Assembly (NCBI RefSeq): GCF_014192645.1
Contig: NZ_JACHYE010000004.1
Coordinates: 124,001 to 188,000, forward strand
Direction: 5' to 3'
DNA: 64,000 bases
Source of the DNA: Herbaspirillum sp. Sphag64
GTDB lineage: Bacteria > Pseudomonadota > Gammaproteobacteria > Burkholderiales > Burkholderiaceae_D
Numbering within the stretch: position 1 is the first letter of the stretch; the number at the start of each line of letters is the position of its first letter. This document shows positions 49,582-58,243 of the stretch, one piece after another. A program made the position numbers and the translations under genes. The notes beneath the pieces were generated by a model, which was not told the origin of the DNA, made no database searches, and worked only from the letters and a program-made list of their open reading frames with translations.

Positions 49582-50004
49582 ATGGATGCGGCAATTTTAG
49601 TTTCGATAATCTCGGCTTCTGCATCAATTGCGGTCGCGGGGCTAACTTTTTTCCTGACAAAAAGAAAAGAACGTGAAGCTGATTGGAAAAAGCAGAAACT
49701 GGAACATTACCGCGAATTTTTAGAAGCATTGAACGGGGTGGTTATTCGAAAAAAAAACTTACCCCCAGAAAATCATCTCCGCTGGGCAAAGGCATGCAAT
49801 ACCGTTGGGTTAGTAGCGTCTCAAACAGTCTTAGCCGCCCTATGGCAGTTTCAAGAGGCGACATCAAAAAGTAATACAAACACTTCTCCAAGTGAGCATG
49901 ACAGATGCTTAAACCAACTAATTTTAGCCATAAGAGCTGATCTTGGTATCCGCCCAAAGGATGACCCAGAGGCATTCAAATTTCGCCTGTGGTCTTCTGA
50001 TTAG
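49582..50004 (+). CDS. Unrecognised single-span membrane protein
   Basis: This 140-residue protein has an N-terminal membrane span (about residues 4-24, AILVSIISASASIAVAGLTF) with the bulk in the cytoplasm. A basic/coiled stretch (TKRKEREADWKKQKLEHYREFLEAL) follows, then a helical domain. AAGGGGAAAA precedes the ATG. Small proteins with this layout are common in defence islands and often annotated hypothetical. It is the only plus-strand gene among minus-strand island genes. No function can be assigned. Confidence 0.65.
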   Translation: MDAAILVSIISASASIAVAGLTFFLTKRKEREADWKKQKLEHYREFLEALNGVVIRKKNLPPENHLRWAKACNTVGLVASQTVLAALWQFQEATSKSNTNTSPSEHDRCLNQLILAIRADLGIRPKDDPEAFKFRLWSSD

Positions 50005-50153
50005 TTAGCATTGAGCAGGCCCAAACAGGCGTATTTTACGACTGGATTAAGCATGCAATTCATTACGGCGTGAATGCTGCATATGTTTTTTCCTCGCGCT
50101 TTAATCTTCGCCGTACCTGCGGAAGGTATCTTGCAGAAGTATCTGCGGCTAGG

Positions 50154-51629
50154 CTATTGCAGAATAGTGATACATCTATTTAGCAACTCTTCATTTCCTA
50201 TAATTACAATATTCAGTTTTTTTCTGGATCGCGTGATATTTTGAAGAAGCATCTTAGTTGGAGCGTAGTAGACATTACCTTTGTAAATCAGATCGCCGTT
50301 GTCGGCATAGGAAAAAAAACTATCAATCGTTACTACTACGCCATCAAATTCTTGTCCGATTACTTGGTGTGATGTTCTATTGGTTTTTTCCGAGTATTGT
50401 TCGTGATGTTCTTTGTTGTACTGCGATGGAGTGAAGCGCAATATTTCCCATTTACTTTCATCCAGTGCATCGAGATATTTTTTTGCATCATCGTTAGCAT
50501 TAAAATAATTTATTTCAATGTTTCCGTCACTGATTATTGGCACGGATTTATTTTTATTAAAGAGCATTTTTATGAATGCAGCTATTTCTTTGTTTGTTCT
50601 TATCTTCTCCGACAATTTATATTCAGCGATTGATTCAATTAAAGCAATCTTCGTACTTATATCTCTTTCTTCCTCAAAGCGTGCCAGCGTTTGAAGTTTG
50701 TCGTGAGAAAAGATGCAGCAGCATTTTTCTAGCTTTACTTTTTCGATGATGGCATCAAGTTGGCTGGGATAAATTCGTTGAGCTTCGTCGATAATAATCA
50801 AATTATGGTTTGCAAAATCGTGGTTCCCGTAAGTTTTTATCGGGGTAATCACCCAGCCATTTTCCACCAACGCAGCGTGACCAGGATTTAACATTCCACA
50901 GTGAATTATGAGCGGTTTCTTCTTGTAGCCCATCATATTCATCGCGATGTCATATGTCAGCAAAGTCTTTCCCGTACCAGCACTTCCTGTGATTGAAATA
51001 AATATCGCTCTCTCGGACGACGTCCAGGAATTGACGATTTTATTCTTTATCTCTTCTTGTTGCTTCGTTAAAAAATACTTCCCCGTTAAGAATCTTTCTG
51101 TGGAATTGAAAGGCGATACTAGATAATCAGACGGGTTGAACAATGCATCAGGTGCCTCAGGGTTGCCTACTTCCTGGTTGGAGAGTAATTCCAGCAGATG
51201 TTCAATTTTTGTCTTTTCAAGTTGATCATCATCCCGAAGGAAGTACAAATCTTGCGATTCCGACACGTAGGTGAAGGCATAAATTTTTCTACCAATGAAG
51301 CTCAAGTAATATTTATTGCGTATTAATTGAGTCTTAATTTTTTCATCTGTACTTTTGCGCTTGAGCTCTATGTTTAGGATACTTTTCTCACCAAATCGCA
51401 ACAGGTCAAATTCTTTCCCAATCTGAGGAATTTTGTAACTTACATAAAACCGGTCTAGTGCCCCTATGCGGCAACCAATGTCGTTCACGGCCTTGACTAA
51501 AGCTCTTAGATCTTCAATTTCTGCGCCTCTGATTTCTATGCCATAGTGTTTTAAGAATCCTTTGAAACTTTCATCCGACAATGAATCTTTTGCTTGCAAT
51601 AGTGATTTTATATTTACGAATTTCGACAT
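50154..51629 (-). CDS. DUF2075/Schlafen-group-3 helicase with PD-(D/E)xK-like N terminus
   Basis: This is a 491-residue protein. The N-terminal part has E73-x-D75 followed by E88-x-K90 (GKEFDLL...NIELKRK), a spacing that fits a PD-(D/E)xK nuclease core. The C-terminal part is an SF1-like helicase: Walker A GSAGTGKT (215-222), Walker B DEAQ (281-284), SGQEFDGVVVTID-type motif V (GQEFDG) and TRSRKKLNIVI (motif VI). The coding DNA is visibly AT-rich compared with the core genes, consistent with transfer. Nuclease-helicase fusions of this kind are frequent in antiphage islands; activity is inferred. Confidence 0.85.
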   Translation of the reverse strand: MSKFVNIKSLLQAKDSLSDESFKGFLKHYGIEIRGAEIEDLRALVKAVNDIGCRIGALDRFYVSYKIPQIGKEFDLLRFGEKSILNIELKRKSTDEKIKTQLIRNKYYLSFIGRKIYAFTYVSESQDLYFLRDDDQLEKTKIEHLLELLSNQEVGNPEAPDALFNPSDYLVSPFNSTERFLTGKYFLTKQQEEIKNKIVNSWTSSERAIFISITGSAGTGKTLLTYDIAMNMMGYKKKPLIIHCGMLNPGHAALVENGWVITPIKTYGNHDFANHNLIIIDEAQRIYPSQLDAIIEKVKLEKCCCIFSHDKLQTLARFEEERDISTKIALIESIAEYKLSEKIRTNKEIAAFIKMLFNKNKSVPIISDGNIEINYFNANDDAKKYLDALDESKWEILRFTPSQYNKEHHEQYSEKTNRTSHQVIGQEFDGVVVTIDSFFSYADNGDLIYKGNVYYAPTKMLLQNITRSRKKLNIVIIGNEELLNRCITILQ

Positions 51630-52191
51630 ATCAGCCTGTTTGACTAGTGGTTTGATTCATTTTAGGGGATGAGCAAGTGGTTCAATGTGCATTGAGTATC
51701 AATCGCACTATCAGGCGTCCGCCGGATCTGTTCATTAGGAAAACAACTGGACAAAGTTTTATCGATGACCCCTAGTCCGCAGCTGATGGCAGTCTTATTA
51801 TTTCTTGTTCTAAGCTGATAGTTTTGTGTTCGAATCAACCCAAGCTAGGTGAAGCGTTTTAGTTAAATCACCTGAACTTAACCTGCGAATGTTTGTTCCC
51901 AAACGCTTGCTCCAATTTCACCGATGAAACCCTGACAAACTCCACCACAGTCAATTGAGATTAATTTTTCCGACGGCATACCAACGTCGTTTTTCCTACG
52001 GAATGCGATCAGATCGTCATTCTACATTCGAGTGTTTTGAGAATACCTACCAAATTTCTCAAGGATAGTGGTCGGCAGTTTCATGCTTTTCCTTTGAATT
52101 GTTGATTTTTTAGATTATCAGGATTTTTGCATACGGGAGCGTATGCCTACATATTGAACGAACTTCCTCGATATAATTTAATAAATAGTAC
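51630..52191. other. Intergenic region with no recognised gene
   Basis: These 562 bp lie between the DUF2075 gene and the Septu pair. No frame of convincing length or composition is open, and I see no strong hairpin terminator or repeat. The promoter of the DUF2075 gene must lie at its left end. Confidence 0.5.
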
Positions 52192-52773
52192 TCATTTTCT
52201 CTGATTAGCCTCAATTAAGGCTGCTGCGAACATCGAAAATTCTTTATCTATATTGCCTTCTTCTTCTAGAGCCGTAAGCAATACTTCTCGAATCGCAATA
52301 CTCTTTGTTCGGTAACAAGCGTCTAAAGCATGTTGAAGCTGATTCAAGCGGACTGCCCGTCGCTCGATAAGTTCAGGTCGATTTAATTCGATAGTAGCTA
52401 TTGTTATAGCTCCGCGTTCGCTTCCGGCTCTGTGCCTGACCGTTGTACCGAACGCGAGAAGATGGGTTGAGGGATCTTCTGTGTATGGATCGATTAGTGA
52501 GCACATCTCGTCGTATTGGTCTTTTTTTGCATTGTTACACCGCGCACAGCAATAACCAAGATTTGTCCACTCAAATTCTAGATGAGGGTATTTCCCCTCA
52601 GCCTTGGGGCGAATGTGCTCGACATCGCCAAAGTAGATATGCGCTACGTGGCTTTCGCAATACATACATTTCCCATATGACGCTTTCAATAAGGCATTTT
52701 TATTCTCGGGATGTTTGTAATTGGTCCTCAGAGCATCTGGGTTCGGACACGGTGGGCGATGGAGTCGTCTCAT
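52192..52773 (-). CDS. ptuB: Septu defence HNH nuclease PtuB
   Basis: This 193-residue protein has an HNH zinc-type core: CMYC (C36, C39), VEHIRPK (E52, H53), NLGYCCARCNNAKKD (C75/76, C79, N80). This is the PtuB-like family (TIGR02646). The start overlaps the ptuA stop by 4 bp. Together PtuA and PtuB form the Septu antiphage system, in which the ATPase controls nuclease attack on DNA. Identity rests on the pairing plus both motif sets. Confidence 0.88.
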   Translation of the reverse strand: MRRLHRPPCPNPDALRTNYKHPENKNALLKASYGKCMYCESHVAHIYFGDVEHIRPKAEGKYPHLEFEWTNLGYCCARCNNAKKDQYDEMCSLIDPYTEDPSTHLLAFGTTVRHRAGSERGAITIATIELNRPELIERRAVRLNQLQHALDACYRTKSIAIREVLLTALEEEGNIDKEFSMFAAALIEANQRK

Positions 52774-54014
52774 TTACGAGCCTCCGCAACCGTTGCTACA
52801 GCGTCTGGAAATAACCTCCCAAGCCCCGCATCCCTGAGTTCTACTCGTAAAGCTAATAGCGACTCTGAAGTGGGATCACTTGCAGTATGTTTCGCCAGAA
52901 TGTTTGAAAGTTTGTCCACAGCCCATGCAGGTATGGTTGTTGACACGCCGAGGACCTCATCCAACACATCGATTGCATTCTTAACTTCACTTTTGAAGTC
53001 TAACAAATGCGAGTGTACCTTTTGACGATGATCATATCGAAGTGCATATACATTCGCGTCCTCGACTGAGGTGACAATTAACGGGCTGTGAGTCGAGACA
53101 ATAAATTTTGCATGAGGAAATGCGGATAATAAATTTGGTAAAAGCGCTCGCTGCATACTTGGATGCAAGTGATTTTCAACCTCATCAATCACAACGGTAA
53201 AGGGCTCTTTAGCATCAGAGTCGAACATATAAATTTGCCATGCAATGTCAATCAGCGCAGAAATACCCCCGGAAGCCGTTTCCAAAAGAAATTCATTTGC
53301 ACCGCCATTGCAACAAAAAACGATCTCATAATCTCTAACTTCGAGATCCTCGAAACCTAGCGATACGGGCAATATGATTCTAAGTACGTCACGGAAGCCC
53401 TCAAAATTTCTCACTTGTTGCGGGTCTGAAGGCATGATAGTTCTGCTCTCACTATGCACCCCGTAACCGTTGATCACCCAGCTCAACAGCGTATTTTTCA
53501 TTAGAAGGCTACTCGGCTCACCACTTTGACCTGTATGCCGATTAATATGATTAGCCTGAATTTCCTCGAAGGCAGCCTGCCTTTCTTTGCGGCTAGTATT
53601 TACGTGCCCGACACGTCTATATGAGAAGGTTTGGCGATGCGAAGGAATATAGAAAAATCTAGCAGGCTGTTGATTCTGAATTTGTACTTGGTATTGAGCG
53701 CCCCCTGCCTCTGGTACCAAAAATGTCGCAATTACGTTATTCGTGTATGTCAATGTACCAATCGAACGGTCTGAACTCTCGTTTTTTTCGGGGCGCGTGA
53801 TCAAAGAAAAATATCTGAGCACATTGGTGATTATGTCGGTCTTAGGCGTCGCGAGAGAAAATTGTTGCCAACCTCGATGCCTCGCCAAAAAAGAGAGGAT
53901 TGTAGTTTTTCCGCTACCGTTTGCACCCGTGATGATAGTTGCTCGCGGATGGAAAGAAATATCAATCTCAGCGAATTGTTGCCAACCCTTCAAAGTTAGT
54001 TTTTCGAAATTCAT
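52770..54014 (-). CDS. ptuA: Septu defence ATPase PtuA
   Basis: This 414-residue ABC/SMC-like ATPase has Walker A GANGSGKTT (residues 30-38), a signature-like LETASGGISALIDIAW, Walker B FTVVIDEVENHLHPS and the H-switch FIVSTHSPLIV. It resembles OLD/RecF-type AAA_21 ATPases. The overlapping HNH gene makes the Septu assignment. Other OLD-like two-gene systems are the main alternative. Confidence 0.87.
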   Translation of the reverse strand: MNFEKLTLKGWQQFAEIDISFHPRATIITGANGSGKTTILSFLARHRGWQQFSLATPKTDIITNVLRYFSLITRPEKNESSDRSIGTLTYTNNVIATFLVPEAGGAQYQVQIQNQQPARFFYIPSHRQTFSYRRVGHVNTSRKERQAAFEEIQANHINRHTGQSGEPSSLLMKNTLLSWVINGYGVHSESRTIMPSDPQQVRNFEGFRDVLRIILPVSLGFEDLEVRDYEIVFCCNGGANEFLLETASGGISALIDIAWQIYMFDSDAKEPFTVVIDEVENHLHPSMQRALLPNLLSAFPHAKFIVSTHSPLIVTSVEDANVYALRYDHRQKVHSHLLDFKSEVKNAIDVLDEVLGVSTTIPAWAVDKLSNILAKHTASDPTSESLLALRVELRDAGLGRLFPDAVATVAEARK

Positions 54015-54142
54015 AATATATTCTCATTTAATAAGTCACTGTCCAAGGACCTGCGACTATTCGAAAATTCTGCCATTATCTAAAATATTAGACTAGTCCT
54101 TAAAAAAAATCAGGATAAAAATCTTGTTTGCATGGAATTGCG

Positions 54143-54793
54143 CTACGGACGCGTTGACAAAGTGGCGTTCACGATTTGCCATTGATACATCCATGCTTCG
54201 GTGTCTTTGCAGCGTAACTTGAGTAAGCGTTGTATGCGATCTCGATGTTCTACCAGCGGGTATGCAATGATCGGCTCATGGTGAGCGATACGATTACGAA
54301 AAACGCGTAGTGTCGCCATGTCGTTATAAAGCATCTTTCTGGCAGCTGGCACAGAGAGGGGAAGCGGTAGATTGGGAAACACGGTGCGCATGTATGCATT
54401 CCAAAGATGCTGATCTTGCCTTGCAGTGAATAAATTGCACCAGAATGAAAATTTCAATTCTGCAATGACTTTGCCTGTGAAGCCGATACTTATGCCGCGT
54501 CTTGCGGATTGCAGTTCTTCTTTCGACCAATCTGATAGTGTTCGCTCGAAGCCACTATTCCAAGGCCAGTTGGTACCGTATTTCAACTCAAGTGCATGCG
54601 CAATCGCATTGCGGATAACAACTTCCAGAATGTGTAAAGACGAAAAGAAGGCACCGGAGATCAATGCGTTCCAGACGTATATGTCAAGTGCAGTCGCTCC
54701 AACGCCAAAACCCCTAGCGTTTAGGTAAGTATCCATCCGTGCTGGGGACATCGCGCTTGTGATGGCTGCGATTTGTTGCTGTGAAAGTGCCAT
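54143..54793 (-). CDS. Abi-like protein with HEPN RNase motif
   Basis: This helical protein of 216 residues belongs in style to the Abi_2/AbiD-AbiF family. It has a conserved N-terminal part (LNARGFGVGATALDIYVWNALISGAFF) and the HEPN R-x4-H motif RNRIAH (166-171) followed by HEPI. A first RNAIAH at about 61-66 has the same form. Members are abortive-infection proteins, probably RNases. It stands alone in its transcription unit within the defence region. Confidence 0.82.
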   Translation of the reverse strand: MALSQQQIAAITSAMSPARMDTYLNARGFGVGATALDIYVWNALISGAFFSSLHILEVVIRNAIAHALELKYGTNWPWNSGFERTLSDWSKEELQSARRGISIGFTGKVIAELKFSFWCNLFTARQDQHLWNAYMRTVFPNLPLPLSVPAARKMLYNDMATLRVFRNRIAHHEPIIAYPLVEHRDRIQRLLKLRCKDTEAWMYQWQIVNATLSTRP

Positions 54794-54808
54794 GGTCGGT
54801 GCGCTTCT

Positions 54809-54927
54809 GTTCGGTTGTATGTGCTTTCGAAAGGGTATATAATCCGCCCTGTGTGTTTTGGGACTTGTTGGCGTAAGCCTCCCCCCAGAAACAAGAGAGT
54901 TAGAATGGCCCGCTTCGGTGGGCCATT
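54809..54927 (+). ncRNA. Candidate short untranslated transcript
   Basis: A perfect -10 TATAAT (54837-54842 region) with a weak TTGTAT -35 at 17 nt is followed about 65 bp later by a hairpin (AATGGCCC/GGGCCATT, 54904-54911 with 54920-54927) and T-rich DNA. No start codon with a reasonable frame lies between. The layout suggests an RNA of about 80 nt transcribed away from the Abi-like gene. It is a promoter-terminator reading only. Confidence 0.35.
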
Positions 54928-55023
54928 TGTATTTATGAGCTCCTATTTCCTTTGTTTGTCCTGCCTACTCCCATTCGCTTTCGTCAGTTCAGTGCAACTG
55001 GGCCGAGTGAGCGACCCAAGAAT

Positions 55024-55305
55024 CTAACCCGCTTTGCGAAGCTTAATTTTCCGGAGCATCTCAGTAAGCGTGTTCGTGCAGGCATCATCCAAATTTGGTG
55101 GGGCTTGCTCTCGTGTGATCACCAAGCAGTCATCCATAACGCGGACCTGAACGCGAGATCTTGGTAAAAATCCAGCTTGTTGCAGCCATAAACCGTGCAA
55201 ACGAAGCCATGGTGCTTTTGAGTTCGAAAGCTGCACTGTTAAAAAACGCACTTGTTTACTGTTTTGAGACGCGGATATTTTTCGCGTATGATTTTGCTTA
55301 GCCAT
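55024..55305 (-). CDS. SymE-like toxin protein
   Basis: This protein of 93 residues ends with the SymE-type domain: FLTVQLSNSKAPWLRLHGLWLQQAGFLPRSRVQVRVMDDCLVITRE. SymE is an SOS-linked type I toxin in E. coli related to the AbrB/MazE fold. AGGAG lies 6 nt before ATG 55305. No SymR-like antisense RNA was identified. It directly adjoins the left 206-bp repeat. Confidence 0.75.
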   Translation of the reverse strand: MAKQNHTRKISASQNSKQVRFLTVQLSNSKAPWLRLHGLWLQQAGFLPRSRVQVRVMDDCLVITREQAPPNLDDACTNTLTEMLRKIKLRKAG

Positions 55306-55336
55306 TATCAACTCCTGCTAGTTGGTTGTGGTTAGC

Positions 55337-55542
55337 GGATCACTTGAGCTACAACTCATGTGGTCCGCGACTTACTTCAGTACTTGCTGTTTTGGTCTTA
55401 CGATCTCCTTTATGACGAGTGCTGCCATCAACGTGGCAGCCAACATATCTCTCCGCTCATCTCAATGTCCGTACATCACCTGCACGCATGAGTAACTCAA
55501 GGATTGTTTCGACCTTGATCAATCTCTCTGTCAAGTTCTCTA
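55337..55542. repeat. 206-bp direct repeat, left copy
   Basis: These 206 bp match 61935-62140 without gaps and with about 17 differences (roughly 92% identity). The right end joins the integrase N-terminal half at a TAG trinucleotide; the left end adjoins the SymE-like gene. The right half of the repeat encodes the last 27 codons or so of a small coiled-coil protein (complete at 62055-62243). Confidence 0.92.
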
Positions 55543-55912
55543 GCTCTGACAAAAGTCGAATCGCCTGTGCGGAAGACAGGTAGCGAATCCGTCGCGATGG
55601 CTCCCGAAGCAATTTGATCGGAGGAGCGGAGGAAATCCAGTCCCACTCAGATACGGCGACTCTTAAAATGCTACGCAACAGCGCTAGCATGCGATTGACC
55701 GTGGCGTTCGAGACGCCGCTTGCCATCTTTTCCGTTTTTAAGGTGGCGACCACACTGCGATCGATCTTTTCTAACGGTACACAGGCAAGATATTTATTGA
55801 GCCAACGAATGTTAAATTCGTCGGACTGTAGTGATTTCTTTTTTGCTTTTTCGAGAAGCCAGCGTTTGACGGCTTCGTCCCAGGTCTTGGTCGTCTCCAA
55901 CAACAATTGCAT
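55457..55912 (-). pseudogene. Tyrosine integrase, N-terminal half fused to a foreign tail
   Basis: This 151-residue frame starts as a phage integrase: an N-terminal SAM-like core-binding domain (ETTKTWDEAVKRWLLEKAKKKS...) continuing through RMLALLRSILRVAVSEWDW to YLSSAQAIRLLSEL at about residue 126. The last 25 residues (NLTERLIKVETILELLMRAG) come instead from the 206-bp repeat and equal the tail of the small protein encoded at 62055. All catalytic residues are missing. The continuing integrase section lies at 61679-61933. The start overlaps the rep stop (TAATG), so it was the last gene of the phage operon. Confidence 0.88.
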
Positions 55913-56799
55913 TACCTCCGATCAATTGGCTCAGTCGCCACCCAACATACCCCGAGAGCCTGATTACTAAAAAACGTCATGCCGTGGCTATTGTGATCAG
56001 CCGCTAGGGTCATGACGTGCGCGAACGCGGTTGATGCCGTTGCCCCGTAGGGCAATTGATAAAAATTCTTTTCTGGCACGACAATGCCGCGACTGGTCCA
56101 GTAGCGTTTTGCATTGAGGGTGTGGCCCGTCGCATCCAGCGTGATGTATTTGGCGATGTAGGCGGCGAGCTTGTGCGAACCGGTTTGACCGAATCCAAAT
56201 CGATGCGGATCGCGGACATTAATTTGTCCATTTGATTTGCCGTCTTGGGTGGTGCCGACGATGCGTTGCCAGATCGAGCGGATTAGTTGATAAACTTGCC
56301 GTCCTCTGACTGCGACATGGATGTGAAAGGCCCCGCGTTCTTGGCGCTCGATGGTGGCGACATAGTGAAATTGTTTGCACTTGCCCATGCGCCGCCTAAA
56401 ACTGTCCCAATCCTTCTTTAATCGCACGATGTCCTGCATGTTCTCGCGATAGGTGAGTGTGATCATCCTATCGGCAGAAATGGCCTTACAACGTAATCTG
56501 ACGGTTTGTTTGGCACGCTTGGCGCTGTCATCGTCGTTCTCATCGCGATTCTCGGATTCGCCGCGTTGCGCGTGATTGGGATAGGGGAGTGGGCCGCTCT
56601 GTTTGATTCTGGTGGTTCGGGTGGCACAGAGTTCGCGCTGACCATCTGCAAACTTGCGGTCGTAGATTGTCCAGGTGGTTTTGAGTACGGGACCATCATC
56701 GAGTAGCCAGCGTGCGGTCTCTTCATTGGTCGCGGCCCGGCATCCCTCGGGCAGCAAATCATTGATTGTTTCTAGATCATCGAATACAGTGAGGTCCAT
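55912..56799 (-). CDS. Inovirus replication initiation protein (HUH, gpII-like)
   Basis: This 295-residue protein has an HUH motif GAFHIHVAV (H159, H161) and a Tyr motif AAYIAKYIT (Y214, K217, Y218), the arrangement of rolling-circle replication initiators. It would nick the plus strand of the phage genome. Its stop overlaps the integrase start. It is separated from zot by a 457-bp intergenic region that likely contains its nick site. Confidence 0.88.
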   Translation of the reverse strand: MDLTVFDDLETINDLLPEGCRAATNEETARWLLDDGPVLKTTWTIYDRKFADGQRELCATRTTRIKQSGPLPYPNHAQRGESENRDENDDDSAKRAKQTVRLRCKAISADRMITLTYRENMQDIVRLKKDWDSFRRRMGKCKQFHYVATIERQERGAFHIHVAVRGRQVYQLIRSIWQRIVGTTQDGKSNGQINVRDPHRFGFGQTGSHKLAAYIAKYITLDATGHTLNAKRYWTSRGIVVPEKNFYQLPYGATASTAFAHVMTLAADHNSHGMTFFSNQALGVCWVATEPIDRR

Positions 56800-57256
56800 C
56801 GACGGTGTCTTTCTACATTGGCGTTGATCACGAGGGCGGAATCTGGCAGGATTCGCGCCCTTTTTCTATTTCAATTCACTCACGGTTTTGGTGTGGTTTC
56901 CGTTAAGTGTCCCTAATACAAGTTTAGGCACTCGCTTCGCTCGTGCCATGCCGCCGTCGCCGCAAGCGGCCGACGAGCGGCGCGCGACAGCCGATGGCGA
57001 TGCGCGACCACCTGTGCGCCAAAACATGCTTGGTTGCCGGCTACGCTGTTCGCTTCGCGAAGGTCTACCGACCCGGCAGCTACGGCAACCATCGGCCTGC
57101 GGCCGCACGCGACATGTTTTGGAAATGAGCAGCCGAGGATCGTTGTCGGCTGCGCTGTCTGGCAGAAGAACAACACCCACAGCACGGCACATGACCGCGA
57201 GCGGAGGCGTTCTCATGCGTTCTATAGGGCCTTCAATATGCATGCGCTCTTGCCAC
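56800..57256. other. Hairpin-rich phage intergenic region (candidate replication origin)
   Basis: This 457-bp gap between rep and zot is clearly more GC-rich than the phage genes beside it. It contains several dyads, for example CAGCCGA/TCGGCTG (57130-57136 with 57146-57152), TTCGC/GCGAA near 57045-57060, and GGCAC/GTGCC near 56930-56950. Inoviruses keep the plus and minus origins and the packaging signal in such an intergenic region. Open frames here are low-quality and overlapping on both strands and look like artefacts of high GC. Confidence 0.55.
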
Positions 57257-58234
57257 CTAAAAGTCGATGAAGAGGCCCTTGTTGACGATGTTTCTACAGA
57301 CGTTTTCAGGCATGTTTAGGGGCGTTCCGTCTTCGGTATGACACGCGCATTGATCGATGCTTGACAGACAGCCTGACGGTCGAGGTACACGGACTGGCTG
57401 GGTGAGTTTGTCGTAATGCGGTGCCGTGAATGCCAGCCCCTCAAGGCGTGGGGTGCGCTCATAAATATATTGTTTGGCATCCTCTACGGCGTTTTGATAA
57501 AGACGGCGATGTTCTTGGCTGTTGAGTGATTGCGAATTCGGCGATTCGTGGGCAAAGGCTGATAGGGGCGGTTCTTGTTTTGTGTGTAGACGTGAGGTAT
57601 TGAGGGATGGCGCTTGTATCTTGCTTTGGGCGAACTGATACAGGTACCAGACTGCTGCGGCCAGAAGAAACGGGATGGCTGCAAAGAAGTAGATTTTCAT
57701 GGGAATGCTGCGCTTGACCGTATGAACATCTGCACTCTTGTAGACGCTAAATAATTTTTTGTCGTAGCGCCAGTGGTGCTTGATGGAGTCTTTCTTTGCG
57801 GCTGGCTTATCACAATTGTCTTTGACGCTTCCCCATTCATGGATCGTGGCGTTTTGCGTGCCGAACTTGCGCACGATGTGCATGTGTTTGCCGACGAGGC
57901 GGCGAATTGCTGTGTCAGCCAGCATGGGGTGCTGGGTGATCAAGACAATATCGAGTCCTTGATGTCGATGGGTTTCGAGTCGTGCGACGTGTTCGGGTAC
58001 TTGTGATCCTAGTGAACGTGGCCGGAAAACGCGCTGACATTCATCGATGACGACAATGCTATTGGGTGGGCAGTCATACCATTTTTCTGCCTCGATCTCG
58101 GTCCAGTCTAGTGTGAGTTCTGCGATGCCGGAATAGAAGACGGTACGGTGATCTTTTTCCGCCCATTGCTTGATATAGGCGAGCGCATAGAGCGTTTTGC
58201 CATTGCCGGGCAAACCGGTGATGAGCTGTAGCAT
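57257..58234 (-). CDS. zot: Zonular occludens toxin-like phage assembly ATPase (pI)
   Basis: This 325-residue protein has Walker A GLPGNGKT (residues 7-14), Walker B SIVVIDECQRVF, then LDIVLITQHPML in the Zot domain, one membrane span near residues 178-202, and a periplasmic tail. pI/Zot drives inovirus extrusion through the envelope. It follows the pVI-like gene by 9 bp. Confidence 0.93.
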   Translation of the reverse strand: MLQLITGLPGNGKTLYALAYIKQWAEKDHRTVFYSGIAELTLDWTEIEAEKWYDCPPNSIVVIDECQRVFRPRSLGSQVPEHVARLETHRHQGLDIVLITQHPMLADTAIRRLVGKHMHIVRKFGTQNATIHEWGSVKDNCDKPAAKKDSIKHHWRYDKKLFSVYKSADVHTVKRSIPMKIYFFAAIPFLLAAAVWYLYQFAQSKIQAPSLNTSRLHTKQEPPLSAFAHESPNSQSLNSQEHRRLYQNAVEDAKQYIYERTPRLEGLAFTAPHYDKLTQPVRVPRPSGCLSSIDQCACHTEDGTPLNMPENVCRNIVNKGLFIDF

Positions 58235-58243
58235 GGGGGCATC

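Noticed and set aside
52443-52814. Plus-strand frame of 123 codons opposite ptuB
   Set aside because: Shadow of ptuB; no start signal and no domain features.
56866-57319. Several overlapping open frames on both strands between rep and zot
   Set aside because: No shared family features, high-GC hairpin DNA, and no good ribosome site; better read as the phage intergenic region.
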